Assembly (NCBI RefSeq): GCF_023715155.1 | Contig: NZ_JAMBNQ010000015.1 | Coordinates: 1-64,000 of the forward strand | DNA: 64,000 nt | Reading direction: 5' to 3' | Source: Neobacillus mesonae | Lineage (GTDB): Bacteria; Bacillota; Bacilli; Bacillales; Cytobacillaceae | Part shown: positions 18,502 through 26,194 of the stretch, one piece after another | Layout of the letters: each line of letters opens with the position of its first letter | Position numbering within the stretch: the stretch's first letter is position 1 | The notes under the pieces: generated by a model | Database searches by the model: none | What the model saw: the letters and a program-made list of their open reading frames with translations, nothing else | What the model was told of the DNA's origin: nothing | Position numbers and translations under genes: made by a program

Positions 18502-18951
18502 GTGGATGTAATCATTCAAGTAATAACAAGTTTTATTGCAACGGGTGCCTTTGGTATTCTTTTTAATGCTCCGAAGGAAACGTTAATCAAGTGCGGTTTG
18601 ACTGGGGCGGGAGGCTGGCTGATTTATTATGTTCTGAACGGTTATTCGGAAGATGCCGTTCTTGCCACATTAGCTGCGACTATTTTTATCGCAGTATTAA
18701 GCCACCAATTAGCAAAGTTTTATAAAACACCGGTCATTATTTTCAGTGTAGCCGGAATTATTCCGTTGGTACCAGGTGGAATGGCTTATGATGCGATGCG
18801 GAACTTTGTTGAAAATGATTATAATACGGCAATTGGCCTTGCTGCAAAAGTGTTTATGCTGGCAGGGACCATTGCCTTTGGACTTGTTTTTTCAGAAGTC
18901 ATAAATCATATCATAAGAAAAATAAATAACAGAAGAGTAAAACATCTTTAG
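18502..18951 (+). CDS. Threonine/serine exporter, ThrE C-terminal half (YjjB-like)
   Basis: A 149-residue, five-segment membrane protein matching the DUF3815/YjjB half of ThrE, with the typical NAPKETLIKCGLTGAGGW and IPLVPGGMAYDAM stretches. GTG 18502 is chosen since GAGGGTGAGGG ends 8 bases before it. The partner of the preceding gene; the split into two genes is usual for this family. Together they probably export an amino acid or dicarboxylate; E. coli YjjPB has been linked to succinate export, so the substrate is uncertain. Confidence 0.87.
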   Translation: MDVIIQVITSFIATGAFGILFNAPKETLIKCGLTGAGGWLIYYVLNGYSEDAVLATLAATIFIAVLSHQLAKFYKTPVIIFSVAGIIPLVPGGMAYDAMRNFVENDYNTAIGLAAKVFMLAGTIAFGLVFSEVINHIIRKINNRRVKHL

Positions 18952-19063
18952 TCATCGGATTTGCTTAATGGCAACTTTTCCCCTTTCTTCCCTTCATTTC
19001 TTTTGGTATGGTAGTATGGAACTAATGAAGACTTACCATTATTCTGACAAGGAATGAATTTTT

Positions 19064-19810
19064 ATGAAAAAATGGCTAATCATCGTTATGATTCTAGTAA
19101 TATCAATTTTTGGTGCCAAAACGATTAGTACAGTAAGGGCAAGTCAATCGGAGCATGTCGCTGCAGCTGAAGCAGCACCGCTAAAAACCCGTCAGCTGGC
19201 ACTTCAAAAGGATGGTCCGATATTGCCGAAAAGTAAGCTTTTGGATGTTCCATTAATCAACCAGATGGCTCAGCCGAAACTGTATAATGGCTGTGAAGTC
19301 ACCAGTCTGGCAATGATTTTGAATTATCATGGTATCAACGTGACGAAAAATGAATTGGCTGAGAATATCAAAACGGTTCCTTTAACCTATGCTAATGGCA
19401 AAAAGGGGAATCCAAATGTCGGTTTTGTCGGAAATATGGCTAAAGGTCCAGGGCTAGGAGTGTATAATGGTCCCATATTCGACTTAGCCCAAAAATATGC
19501 AGGTAATAAAGTAGTTAATTTGACCAACAGTCCATTCACAGATTTACTAAAAAAGGTCAGCCAGGGACTGCCGGTTTGGATTATCACGACATCCAGCTTT
19601 GCCCCCGTATCAGTGTTTGAAGCATGGAATACTCCACAAGGAAAAATTAAAATCACTTTTAGCGAACACAGTGTGGCTATTACCGGATATGATGAGAACC
19701 ATATTTATGTAAATGATCCATATGGCGTAAAAAATCGAAAATTAAGCCGGGAAAGTTTTATTAAAGCATGGAAGCAAATGGGCAGTCAGGCGGTTGTAAT
19801 TGAAAAATAA
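19064..19810 (+). CDS. Secreted C39-like cysteine peptidase family protein (YvpB-like)
   Basis: A 248-residue exported protein. It has a signal peptide (MKKWLIIVMILVISIFG, cleavage probably after VRA, residues 24-26) and a C39_2 papain-like domain. The catalytic Cys is in NGCEVTSLAMIL (about 79), His in FSEHSVAITGYD (about 204), and the following VNDPYG carries the Asp/Asn. Length and layout match B. subtilis YvpB (about 250). Its substrate is unknown; related domains act as peptidases or bind peptides outside the membrane. CAAGGAATG precedes the ATG, and a terminator follows. Confidence 0.82.
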   Translation: MKKWLIIVMILVISIFGAKTISTVRASQSEHVAAAEAAPLKTRQLALQKDGPILPKSKLLDVPLINQMAQPKLYNGCEVTSLAMILNYHGINVTKNELAENIKTVPLTYANGKKGNPNVGFVGNMAKGPGLGVYNGPIFDLAQKYAGNKVVNLTNSPFTDLLKKVSQGLPVWIITTSSFAPVSVFEAWNTPQGKIKITFSEHSVAITGYDENHIYVNDPYGVKNRKLSRESFIKAWKQMGSQAVVIEK

Positions 19811-19824
19811 ATTGGTTAAATTGA

Positions 19825-19862
19825 CGAAGGCAGAGGAAATTTCCCCTGCCTTCGAATTTTGC
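19825..19862 (+). terminator. Terminator after the C39-like gene
   Basis: CGAAGGCAG (19825-19833) pairs with CTGCCTTCG (19846-19854) and is followed by AATTTTGCTTT. Confidence 0.75.
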
Positions 19863-19949
19863 TTTATCTATTTGTTATAGTTATCTATTCGTAACTTGAA
19901 TTCTGTAAGTTTTTTTCTAATAAAAAACAACCAATTTGCCGCGGTATAT

Positions 19950-20035
19950 TTTTCCACTGTAGGTTTTATAACCTAAACGACGTAAGCCCTGCCTCTCTTA
20001 CATCCTCACGGCTCCTAGGCCGCTCCAGTGTGAAT
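19950..20035. ncRNA. Candidate structured non-coding RNA with three hairpins
   Basis: A compact cloverleaf-like fold can be drawn. A closing stem CACTG (19955-19959)/CAGTG (20026-20030) encloses three hairpins: AGGTT-TTAT-AACCT (19961-19974), GTAAG/CTTAC around a pyrimidine-rich loop (19982-20001), and CGGC-TCCTAG-GCCG (20009-20022). No protein frame explains it. Pyrimidine-rich hairpin loops recall the sporulation RNA CsfG of endospore formers, but I cannot confirm that family. The strand is uncertain, since the stems are symmetric; the plus strand is favoured by the pyrimidine loops. The rest of 19863-20320 has no other recognisable feature. Confidence 0.45.
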
Positions 20036-20324
20036 AAGTCTTTCCGATAAAACATTTGTGAAAAGCCAGAAACGATTTTTATATGTCGTCTAAGTGATTC
20101 AAGTTACCACTAAAGTAAAGCACAAAAAATAATTATAATGCAAGTTATATTAAATGTCAATAAATCATTAGAGAGCTCCTTTGGAAAAATTGGTTCAGGC
20201 AAAATAGAGTCAGCAGGGTTTAATGGCTTTGCATGGATGAAAGTTAAATGACCGGTACAAAGAAATCCTTATCCCACTGGGAAAGACATTAAAAAGTGAT
20301 AGCTGCTTTTTTCCCAATTGAAAA

Positions 20325-20336
20325 TTTGTCGAAAAA
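20325..20336 (+). promoter_or_regulatory. Possible Spo0A box before the kinase operon
   Basis: TTTGTCGAAAAA matches the Spo0A box (TTGTCGAA core). It lies about 30 bases before TAAAAT (20361-20366), a possible -10, so it would be centred near -43. This would place the kinase gene under Spo0A feedback. A single short motif match; unproven. Confidence 0.4.
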
Positions 20337-20382
20337 CATCGTATTTCTATAGAAAGATGGTAAAATAGTAGGAGAACAATTT

Positions 20383-20442
20383 ATGAACAAAATTACAATC
20401 TTTCAAAAATTGTGGTATTTAAGGAGCAAGATGTATGGATGA
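20383..20442 (+). CDS. Possible 19-residue leader peptide overlapping the kinase start
   Basis: ATG 20383 follows GTAGGAG at a good distance and encodes 19 residues (MNKITIFQKL... ending SKMYG). Its TGA at 20440-20442 overlaps the kinase ATG (20435) in the +1 frame. Such an overlap commonly means translational coupling, so the peptide may only deliver ribosomes to the kinase. It could also be a signalling peptide, but no export or processing feature is seen. Coding status is uncertain because of its length. Confidence 0.35.
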   Translation: MNKITIFQKLWYLRSKMYG

Positions 20443-21673
20443 ACGTCGCCGATTTCCGAATTTAATTTACGAAGAGAAGAAGGCGATCAAGCTTTTTTTA
20501 TGGTTATTTTATATCTTTTTTTTCTCTTATAATGTGTTGTGGTACCTAATTATACCGAAATATACCAATTTTGGGGACCAGGACTATTTAAAACAAGGTC
20601 TAGGGGATTGGCTTTACATAGCCGTTATTGTACTCTTGCCCATATCTTATTTCTTTAAAAAAAAGGGCAGTCCCTATATTATTAAATATTTTGTTTTTTT
20701 GGGCTATATTTTCATCGATATTATTGATAATCTTTTGAGATATTTAGGCACGGATACACCGTTTGCATCTGGAAATATAGTTGAATTGTTATTTGTGTTT
20801 TTCGCCCCGATATTTGTCAATAAAAGATACTTTTGGACGGTATCCTTTGGGATCATTGGGAAATACCTTTTTCTGGGTATCGTATTGCAAGATACAGATG
20901 TTATTATGCCCATTGCCGTTACGATTATTTTAATTGCGATTTCGTTTATTTTGTTATCTCGGTTTAATTCTTATATTGAATCATTAAAGAATGTTTATGA
21001 AGAGCTAAGGATAAAAGAAAAGCAGGCTGTCATTGGTCAAATGGCCGCAGCAATCGGTCATGAAATCAAGAACCCATTGGCATCATTAAAAGGGTTTGCC
21101 CAGCTGCAGTATGAGAAGTTTCCTGATAAGAGTAATTATTATCCAATTATCATTCAAGAAATTGATCGAATTGATTTTATTGTCAATGATTTGATGTATA
21201 TTGGGAAACCAAAAGCATTCCAGATTGAAAAAGTAAATATCAAACAGATTATCAATTATACGATATCACTTATGGAACAGCAGGCTGAAGCGCAGGGGAT
21301 AGAGATTACATCAAGTTTTGCTAAAAATCTTCCCTTAATTGAATGTGACGATAAACATCTAAAACAAGTATTTATCAATTTGCTTAAAAATGCCATTGAA
21401 GCAATGACGGAAGGCGGAGTAATTAAAATAACGGCTGTACCTAATGAAGAAGAAAAAGTGGTTGTATCAATTAAAGACGAAGGCTGTGGAATCAAAGAGG
21501 AAGATATTTCAAATCTGCTGGTTCCTTTTTATACAACGAAAAAGGGCGGGACAGGTTTAGGCCTTGTGGTTACAAATCAAATTATTAAGGATCATCATGG
21601 TGATTTAAAATTAGAAAGCACCTTTGGCAAAGGGACAGAGGTAACTGTTACTCTACCAATAGAGTGGAAATAA
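20435..21673 (+). CDS. Six-helix membrane sensor histidine kinase (sporulation-kinase type)
   Basis: A 412-residue kinase. Six membrane segments fill residues about 16-176 with almost no extracellular loop, so it probably senses a ligand in or at the membrane. The HisKA domain has IGHEIKNPLASLKGFAQL (phospho-His near 207); the HATPase domain has LLKNAIEAM, DEGCGI and GTGLGLVVTNQI. The HisKA sequence is of the KinA-E type that feeds the Spo0F phosphorelay, and no response regulator is adjacent. The KinB of B. subtilis has the same plan (six segments, about 428 residues). The membrane part is paralogous to that of the next gene. AAGGAG lies 8 bases before ATG 20435. Confidence 0.88.
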   Translation: MDERRRFPNLIYEEKKAIKLFLWLFYIFFFSYNVLWYLIIPKYTNFGDQDYLKQGLGDWLYIAVIVLLPISYFFKKKGSPYIIKYFVFLGYIFIDIIDNLLRYLGTDTPFASGNIVELLFVFFAPIFVNKRYFWTVSFGIIGKYLFLGIVLQDTDVIMPIAVTIILIAISFILLSRFNSYIESLKNVYEELRIKEKQAVIGQMAAAIGHEIKNPLASLKGFAQLQYEKFPDKSNYYPIIIQEIDRIDFIVNDLMYIGKPKAFQIEKVNIKQIINYTISLMEQQAEAQGIEITSSFAKNLPLIECDDKHLKQVFINLLKNAIEAMTEGGVIKITAVPNEEEKVVVSIKDEGCGIKEEDISNLLVPFYTTKKGGTGLGLVVTNQIIKDHHGDLKLESTFGKGTEVTVTLPIEWK

Positions 21674-21691
21674 AATCCTTATTGTAAAGTA

Positions 21692-21720
21692 TTTCAAGTG
21701 ATTTCCTAATAGGATATAAT
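21692..21720 (+). promoter_or_regulatory. Possible promoter before the HD-GYP gene
   Basis: TTTCAA (21692-21697) and TATAAT (21715-21720) are spaced by 17 bp, suggesting that the HD-GYP gene has its own sigma-A promoter inside the kinase-to-protease unit. Confidence 0.4.
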
Positions 21721-21798
21721 GTAGAGTGATAGCGAATAGTGATAGATTTTGTAAAACTAAAATGTATAACAGATAGTTGGTATAGCTTGGAGGTTTCT

Positions 21799-22971
21799 AT
21801 GATACTGCATGAAGAGAAGCGAACCCTTAAATGGTTTCTTGTATTTTTCTATATAATTTTACTGGGCTATGATTTCTTTTATTATTTTTTTATTCCTGCT
21901 TTTGTAACACATAAAAAAATGGGCCTGCCAAGTAACATTTGGTTTATCAATTATGTTGTGCTAGCGATTTTAATTCCTGTCATATATTATTTTTTCAAGT
22001 CTAATCGATTTTCCGGAATTAAATATATTTTGTTTACCAGCTATTTGATAACCGCCTTTATTGTGGATATTATCAGTTACTTTGGCAAGGGGGATTCCTA
22101 TTTAAGCGGGAATATGGTAGAAGTATTTTTAATCCTGACTTTGCCAATTTTCTTAAGCACTAGATATTTTTGGCTGGTTAGTCTGGGAATTACAGTTAAA
22201 TATTTGTTGGTTGGAATTATTCTAGATACTTCCTATGTTATTATGCCTTTTATATTAGTAGCTGTTTTATCCATTATGTCGTTCTTTCTGTTAGTTCGGT
22301 TTCAAGGTTATGTTCATGCGATTCAATCTTCCTATGATAACCAGCTGGAGGGGATTGTAAAAGGAGTAATTGCCACATTGGAACTAAAAGACCCTTACAC
22401 AAGGGGGCATAGTGAACGTGTCGCTAAATATGCTTTGTTATTAGCTCAAGAATTAGGTGATTTTTCAAAAGAAGAATTAAAATCTTTTTATTATGCCTGT
22501 TTGCTGCATGATATAGGGAAAGTCCATATTCCTGATTCCATCTTGATGAAACCGGGAAGGCTTTCAACAGAAGAATATGAAATTATTAAAACCCATCCTG
22601 TAGTGGGGGCTGAGGCAGTTAAGGATGTTGAAGGAATAAAGGATTGCATCAGTGTGATCCGCTACCATCATGAAAGATGGGATGGTAAAGGTTATCCAGA
22701 GCAATTAAAAGGAGAAGAAACTCCTATACTTGCCAGGGTAACTGCAATTGCTGATGCATTTGATGCTATGACCTCATCTAGGTCATATCGTCCAGCACTA
22801 CCCGTTGAGACCGCCTATCAGCGCATTATTGAAGGAACTGGTTCGCAATTCGATCCGATGCTGGTTGAAGAATTTAAAAAGGTATTCCCTGCATGGGTCA
22901 ATTTCCATAAATCATATCCATGGACAAAACAATTTAATTCTGAAAGGAAGTGGGCTTATGAAAATTCGTAA
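21799..22971 (+). CDS. Six-helix membrane protein with HD-GYP c-di-GMP phosphodiesterase domain
   Basis: A 390-residue protein from ATG 21799, which follows TTGGAGG; the longer frame from 21739 lacks a ribosome site. Residues 1-180 form six membrane segments closely similar to those of the preceding kinase (shared EEKR.LK.FL.FFYI, N.VE, RYFW.VS.GI..KYL and VIMP). A complete HD-GYP domain follows: VIATLELKDPYTRGHSERVA, LLHDIGKVHIPDSIL (metal-binding HD) and RYHHERWDGKGYPEQLKG (GYP). This family hydrolyses c-di-GMP to pGpG or GMP. It is adjacent to, and overlaps by 14 bases, a short peptide gene. Confidence 0.9.
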   Translation: MILHEEKRTLKWFLVFFYIILLGYDFFYYFFIPAFVTHKKMGLPSNIWFINYVVLAILIPVIYYFFKSNRFSGIKYILFTSYLITAFIVDIISYFGKGDSYLSGNMVEVFLILTLPIFLSTRYFWLVSLGITVKYLLVGIILDTSYVIMPFILVAVLSIMSFFLLVRFQGYVHAIQSSYDNQLEGIVKGVIATLELKDPYTRGHSERVAKYALLLAQELGDFSKEELKSFYYACLLHDIGKVHIPDSILMKPGRLSTEEYEIIKTHPVVGAEAVKDVEGIKDCISVIRYHHERWDGKGYPEQLKGEETPILARVTAIADAFDAMTSSRSYRPALPVETAYQRIIEGTGSQFDPMLVEEFKKVFPAWVNFHKSYPWTKQFNSERKWAYENS

Positions 22972-23026
22972 ACTAAAAAAGGTGAAAACAACTTGCTGGT
23001 GGTGTGGTTATTGGATTAAGCCATGA
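22958..23026 (+). CDS. 22-residue basic Cys/Trp-rich peptide, putative signalling or RiPP precursor
   Basis: ATG 22958 follows GAAAGGAAG at 8 bases and overlaps the end of the HD-GYP gene by 14 bases. The peptide has a very basic leader-like half (MKIRKLKKVK) followed by TTCWWCGYWIKP, with two Cys, three Trp and one Tyr in 12 residues. A hairpin terminator follows only 7 bases later. The next gene is an M50 protease with a PqqD-like, RiPP-recognition-type domain. A peptide substrate next to such a protease, behind two paralogous membrane sensors, suggests a processed extracellular signal. No modification enzyme is adjacent. The composition is far from random, but coding is not proven. Confidence 0.55.
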   Translation: MKIRKLKKVKTTCWWCGYWIKP

Positions 23027-23033
23027 TGAGTAG

Positions 23034-23065
23034 GATGCGGGCTTTAGAGCCGGCATCTTTCTTTG
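23034..23065 (+). terminator. Hairpin terminator/attenuator after the peptide gene
   Basis: GATGCGGGCT (23034-23043) pairs with AGCCGGCATC (23048-23057), with one G-G mismatch and a TTAG loop, and is followed by TTTCTTTG. It would make the peptide mRNA end here more often than the protease mRNA. Confidence 0.65.
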
Positions 23066-23082
23066 TTAAGGAGAGTTTGCGA

Positions 23083-23193
23083 TTGTGTAAAAACGCAAAC
23101 AATATGCAAGGCTGCGCATTCCAAAGATATTTAAGGAACGGTGGAAAAAATGAATCTCACACTTTACTCCAGTCTTTCATTGGTTCCAACTGA
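23083..23193 (+). other. Short reading frame, possible second peptide (36 codons, weak)
   Basis: TTG 23083 lies 9 bases after AAGGAG (23068-23073) and opens a 36-codon frame that overlaps the start of the M50 protease. The same stretch forms a GTTTGCG/CGCAAAC hairpin (23075-23100), so the ribosome site and hairpin may instead be a translational control element. There is no support beyond the ribosome site. Confidence 0.2.
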
Positions 23194-24328
23194 GATACAA
23201 TTCGATAAAAAAAGTTACATCGTTGAAGACAAAGTCTCAGGTGAGTTTTATGAAATGCCTGAAGTTTGTATAGCTGCCATTAAATTAATAAACAGCGGCT
23301 TAACTTTAGGAAAGATTGAGGATCAGCTTAAAGACATCTATCCTAATGAAGAGGTTAATCTGCTTGATTTTGCCGAACAACTTTTAGAGATGGAGCTAGT
23401 GGCAGAAGTAAACGGTGTAAAGGTTGACAAGAAGAAAAAGGAACAGGAAAATCAAGGGTATCTATCAATTTCTCCGCAGTTAGGGAAATTCTTTTTTAAT
23501 AAAATAGCTTATTTTGTTTATGCTGCTTTATTTTTTTTGAACGTCATCTTTTTTATTGTCTATCCGGCATTGTTCCCAAAGTATAAAGATTTATTTATTT
23601 TTCACTATATGTTTCTAAATATACCAGCATGGATGGTTATATCTTTTATTCTGGTATTGATTCATGAATTTGGCCATGTCCTGGCTATGAGAGCCTTTAA
23701 CCTTCCTGCAAGAATAGAGATGGGTCACCGTCTGTTCTTTGTGGTGTTGGAAACTGATATGACTTCAGTTTGGAAATTACCGTCCAAGGACCGGAATATT
23801 TTATACTTAGCAGGGCTTTGTTTTGACACAGTTATTCTATCTTTGGCTTTAATAGCCCAACAGCTGTTGAATGGTTACTCAGAGTTTTTTTTGCGTATTA
23901 TGTCTATTATTGTCTTAGATACTTTCATCCGCATGGTATACCAATGCTGTATTTATATGAAAACCGATTTATATTACGTATTTGAAAATATATCTGGCTG
24001 CTATAACCTTATGGAAAGTGCGCAGCAGCAAATAAGAAAACATATACCGTTTTTGAAACCAGCAGCGAAAGAAGAAGTGGTTTACGATGAAGAAAGAGGA
24101 ACCGTATTGACCTATTCCATTTTCTATTTCTTTGGAGCCGGTGTAACCATTTTGTTGTTTTTTACATATTATCTTCCGCAATTAGTATATGCCTGTAGAA
24201 AAGTATTGCCAGGTTTCTCACAAGGAACAGCCTCTGCTCCCTTTTGGGATGCTGTCATCTTCACATTGCAATTTTTACTGGTTTTGTCGCTTCTGTTTTT
24301 TTCTTGGAAAAAGAAATATTCTCATTAA
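23150..24328 (+). CDS. Membrane M50 (site-2 type) zinc metalloprotease with N-terminal PqqD/RRE-like domain
   Basis: A 392-residue membrane protease. ATG 23150 is preferred over GTG 23141, which is too close to AAGGAA. Residues about 1-88 look like a PqqD-type RiPP recognition element (VEDKVSGEFYEMPEVCIAAI, then DFAEQLLEMELV), which in peptide maturases binds leader peptides. The protease part has about six membrane segments, the zinc motif HEFGH at residues 172-176 and a later TDLYY likely to give the third ligand. The combination resembles YydH and related maturation proteases. The nearest short peptide, 22958-23026, is the obvious candidate substrate. The gene ends at a terminator shared with convergent glnS. 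Confidence 0.8.
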   Translation: MNLTLYSSLSLVPTEIQFDKKSYIVEDKVSGEFYEMPEVCIAAIKLINSGLTLGKIEDQLKDIYPNEEVNLLDFAEQLLEMELVAEVNGVKVDKKKKEQENQGYLSISPQLGKFFFNKIAYFVYAALFFLNVIFFIVYPALFPKYKDLFIFHYMFLNIPAWMVISFILVLIHEFGHVLAMRAFNLPARIEMGHRLFFVVLETDMTSVWKLPSKDRNILYLAGLCFDTVILSLALIAQQLLNGYSEFFLRIMSIIVLDTFIRMVYQCCIYMKTDLYYVFENISGCYNLMESAQQQIRKHIPFLKPAAKEEVVYDEERGTVLTYSIFYFFGAGVTILLFFTYYLPQLVYACRKVLPGFSQGTASAPFWDAVIFTLQFLLVLSLLFFSWKKKYSH

Positions 24329-24330
24329 AA

Positions 24331-24368
24331 AAGTGCCCGGCATAAAACGTGCCGGACACTTTTTTTTG
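24331..24368. terminator. Bidirectional terminator between the M50 gene and glnS
   Basis: AAGTGCCCGGCA (24331-24342) pairs with TGCCGGACACTT (24350-24361). A T-run follows on the plus strand and an A-run precedes it, so it also serves glnS. Confidence 0.9.
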
Positions 24369-24369
24369 C

Positions 24370-26019
24370 TTATAATTTGAATGAACTTTTTAAAGAAACA
24401 ATTTGGTTAAATACTAGTTTATCAATCGTTGTATGTTTTGGATCCACATTGAAATAGCCATGTCTGAAGAATTGAAATTTCTCATGTGGACGGCTCTCCT
24501 TCATGTTTTGCTCAACAAAGCCTTGGAACACTTGGATTGAATTTGGATTGATATGGTCAAGGAATGTCCCTTCCTCATCCTCGTTCGTTTTGTCTAAAAT
24601 TAATGGCTCATAAATCCGGAATTCTGCAGGAACAGCAAGGGTTGCTTCAACCCAATGGAGAGTCCCTTTTACTTTTCTTCCCGTAAAGCCAGAGCCGCTT
24701 TTGGTTTCTGGATCATAGGTGCAGTGCAGTTCGACGACCTTGCCATCTGCATCCTTGACGACTTCTTCACATTTAATAAAGTAAGCATGCTTTAAGCGGA
24801 CTTCATTACCAGGGAAAAGCCGGAAATATTTTTTCGGCGGATTCTCCATAAAATCTTCTTGTTCAATATAGATTTCACGGGAGAAAGGAATCTTGCGGAT
24901 GCCCATTTCCGGGTTTTCCGGATTGTTCTCAGCATCAAGCAGCTCAATCTGTCCTTCTGGGTAATTGGTAATAACCACCTTAAGCGGATTAATAATCCCC
25001 ATGGTCCTTGGTGCTTTTAATTTCAAATCTTCACGGACAAAATGCTCCAACATTTCAAAATCAACAGTGGCATTGTTTTTTGAAACTGCTGTTTCATGGA
25101 TAAAATTTCGAATGGACTCAGGTGTAAAGCCTCTTCGGCGCATCCCTGAAATCGTTGGCATCCGGGGGTCATCCCAACCATCAACATATCCTTCGTCAAC
25201 CAGCTGTTTAAGTTTCCGTTTACTTGTTACCGTATTTGTTAAGTTCAACCGGCCAAATTCAATTTGCTGAGGCTGTTCTTTCATCTCACATTGCTCAACG
25301 ACCCAATTATAAAATGGACGCTGGTCTTCAAATTCAATCGTACAAATCGAATGGGTTACGCCTTCAATTGCATCTTCAAGCGGGTGAGCAAAAGTGTACA
25401 TCGGATAAATGCACCATTTATCACCAGTATTGTGATGGCTGACATGGGCGATACGGTAAATTACTGGGTCACGTAAATTAATATTTGGCGATGCCATATC
25501 AATCTTAGCCCGCAGTACTTTTTCTCCATTGCCAAATTCACCGTCACGCATCCGTTCAAATAAATCAAGGTTTTCTTCAATCGACCGGTCCCGGTAAGGA
25601 CTGTTTTTGCCGGGTTCTGTAAGTGTACCGCGGTATTCACGAATCTCATCCGCATTTAAATCATCGACATAAGCTAGTCCTTTTTTTATTAAAAGTACGG
25701 CCCGATTGAACATTTCATCAAAATAATCGGATGCGAAAAATAAATTGTCCCATTCATAGCCCAGCCATTTTACATCTTCCTTGATGGAATTAACAAATTC
25801 GATGTCTTCTTTTGCCGGGTTTGTATCATCAAAACGGAGGTTTGTTTTTCCGTTAAACTCGTCAGCCAAGCCAAAATTAAGTATGATTGATTTAGCATGT
25901 CCGATATGCAGGTATCCATTTGGTTCAGGAGGGAAACGAGTCATAATACTTTGGTGTTTACCAGATTCTAAATCCTTTTTCATAATATCTTTTATAAAAT
26001 TAGAGTTTTGATTTTCCAC
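24370..26019 (-). CDS. glnS: Glutaminyl-tRNA synthetase
   Basis: Class I synthetase that charges tRNA-Gln directly with glutamine. GTG 26019 is preferred, since AAAGAGG sits 9 bases before it and abuts the alternative TTG 26028; this gives 549 residues. The HIGH motif [14 protein letters not shown] (about 31-44), the KMSKS-equivalent [11 protein letters not shown] (about 267) and the typical [11 protein letters not shown] are present, followed by the two anticodon-binding beta-barrels. Most Bacillus lack GlnRS and make Gln-tRNA by GluRS plus the GatCAB amidotransferase, so this gene is an accessory acquisition or a replacement of that route. It is convergent with the M50 protease gene. Confidence 0.95.
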   Translation of the reverse strand: MENQNSNFIKDIMKKDLESGKHQSIMTRFPPEPNGYLHIGHAKSIILNFGLADEFNGKTNLRFDDTNPAKEDIEFVNSIKEDVKWLGYEWDNLFFASDYFDEMFNRAVLLIKKGLAYVDDLNADEIREYRGTLTEPGKNSPYRDRSIEENLDLFERMRDGEFGNGEKVLRAKIDMASPNINLRDPVIYRIAHVSHHNTGDKWCIYPMYTFAHPLEDAIEGVTHSICTIEFEDQRPFYNWVVEQCEMKEQPQQIEFGRLNLTNTVTSKRKLKQLVDEGYVDGWDDPRMPTISGMRRRGFTPESIRNFIHETAVSKNNATVDFEMLEHFVREDLKLKAPRTMGIINPLKVVITNYPEGQIELLDAENNPENPEMGIRKIPFSREIYIEQEDFMENPPKKYFRLFPGNEVRLKHAYFIKCEEVVKDADGKVVELHCTYDPETKSGSGFTGRKVKGTLHWVEATLAVPAEFRIYEPLILDKTNEDEEGTFLDHINPNSIQVFQGFVEQNMKESRPHEKFQFFRHGYFNVDPKHTTIDKLVFNQIVSLKSSFKL

Positions 26020-26194
26020 TCTTTTCAACCTCTTTCATCTTATCTATTATCTATAAATACCATAAATAATGATATTTTTCCATTCTTGCCTGTATTTCAA
26101 TGCAAAAACAGTCAAAAAATTGCCGTTTTATTGGAAAAATGACCTTAAAAAGAATAAAATGGTACTTTAAATAATGCTTGAAAGGAGCAGCAAT

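Noticed and set aside
20140..20330. Possible riboswitch upstream of the kinase (GAAAAATTGGTTCAGGC stretch)
   Set aside because: No conserved aptamer blocks of a class I know and no convincing terminator; left unassigned.
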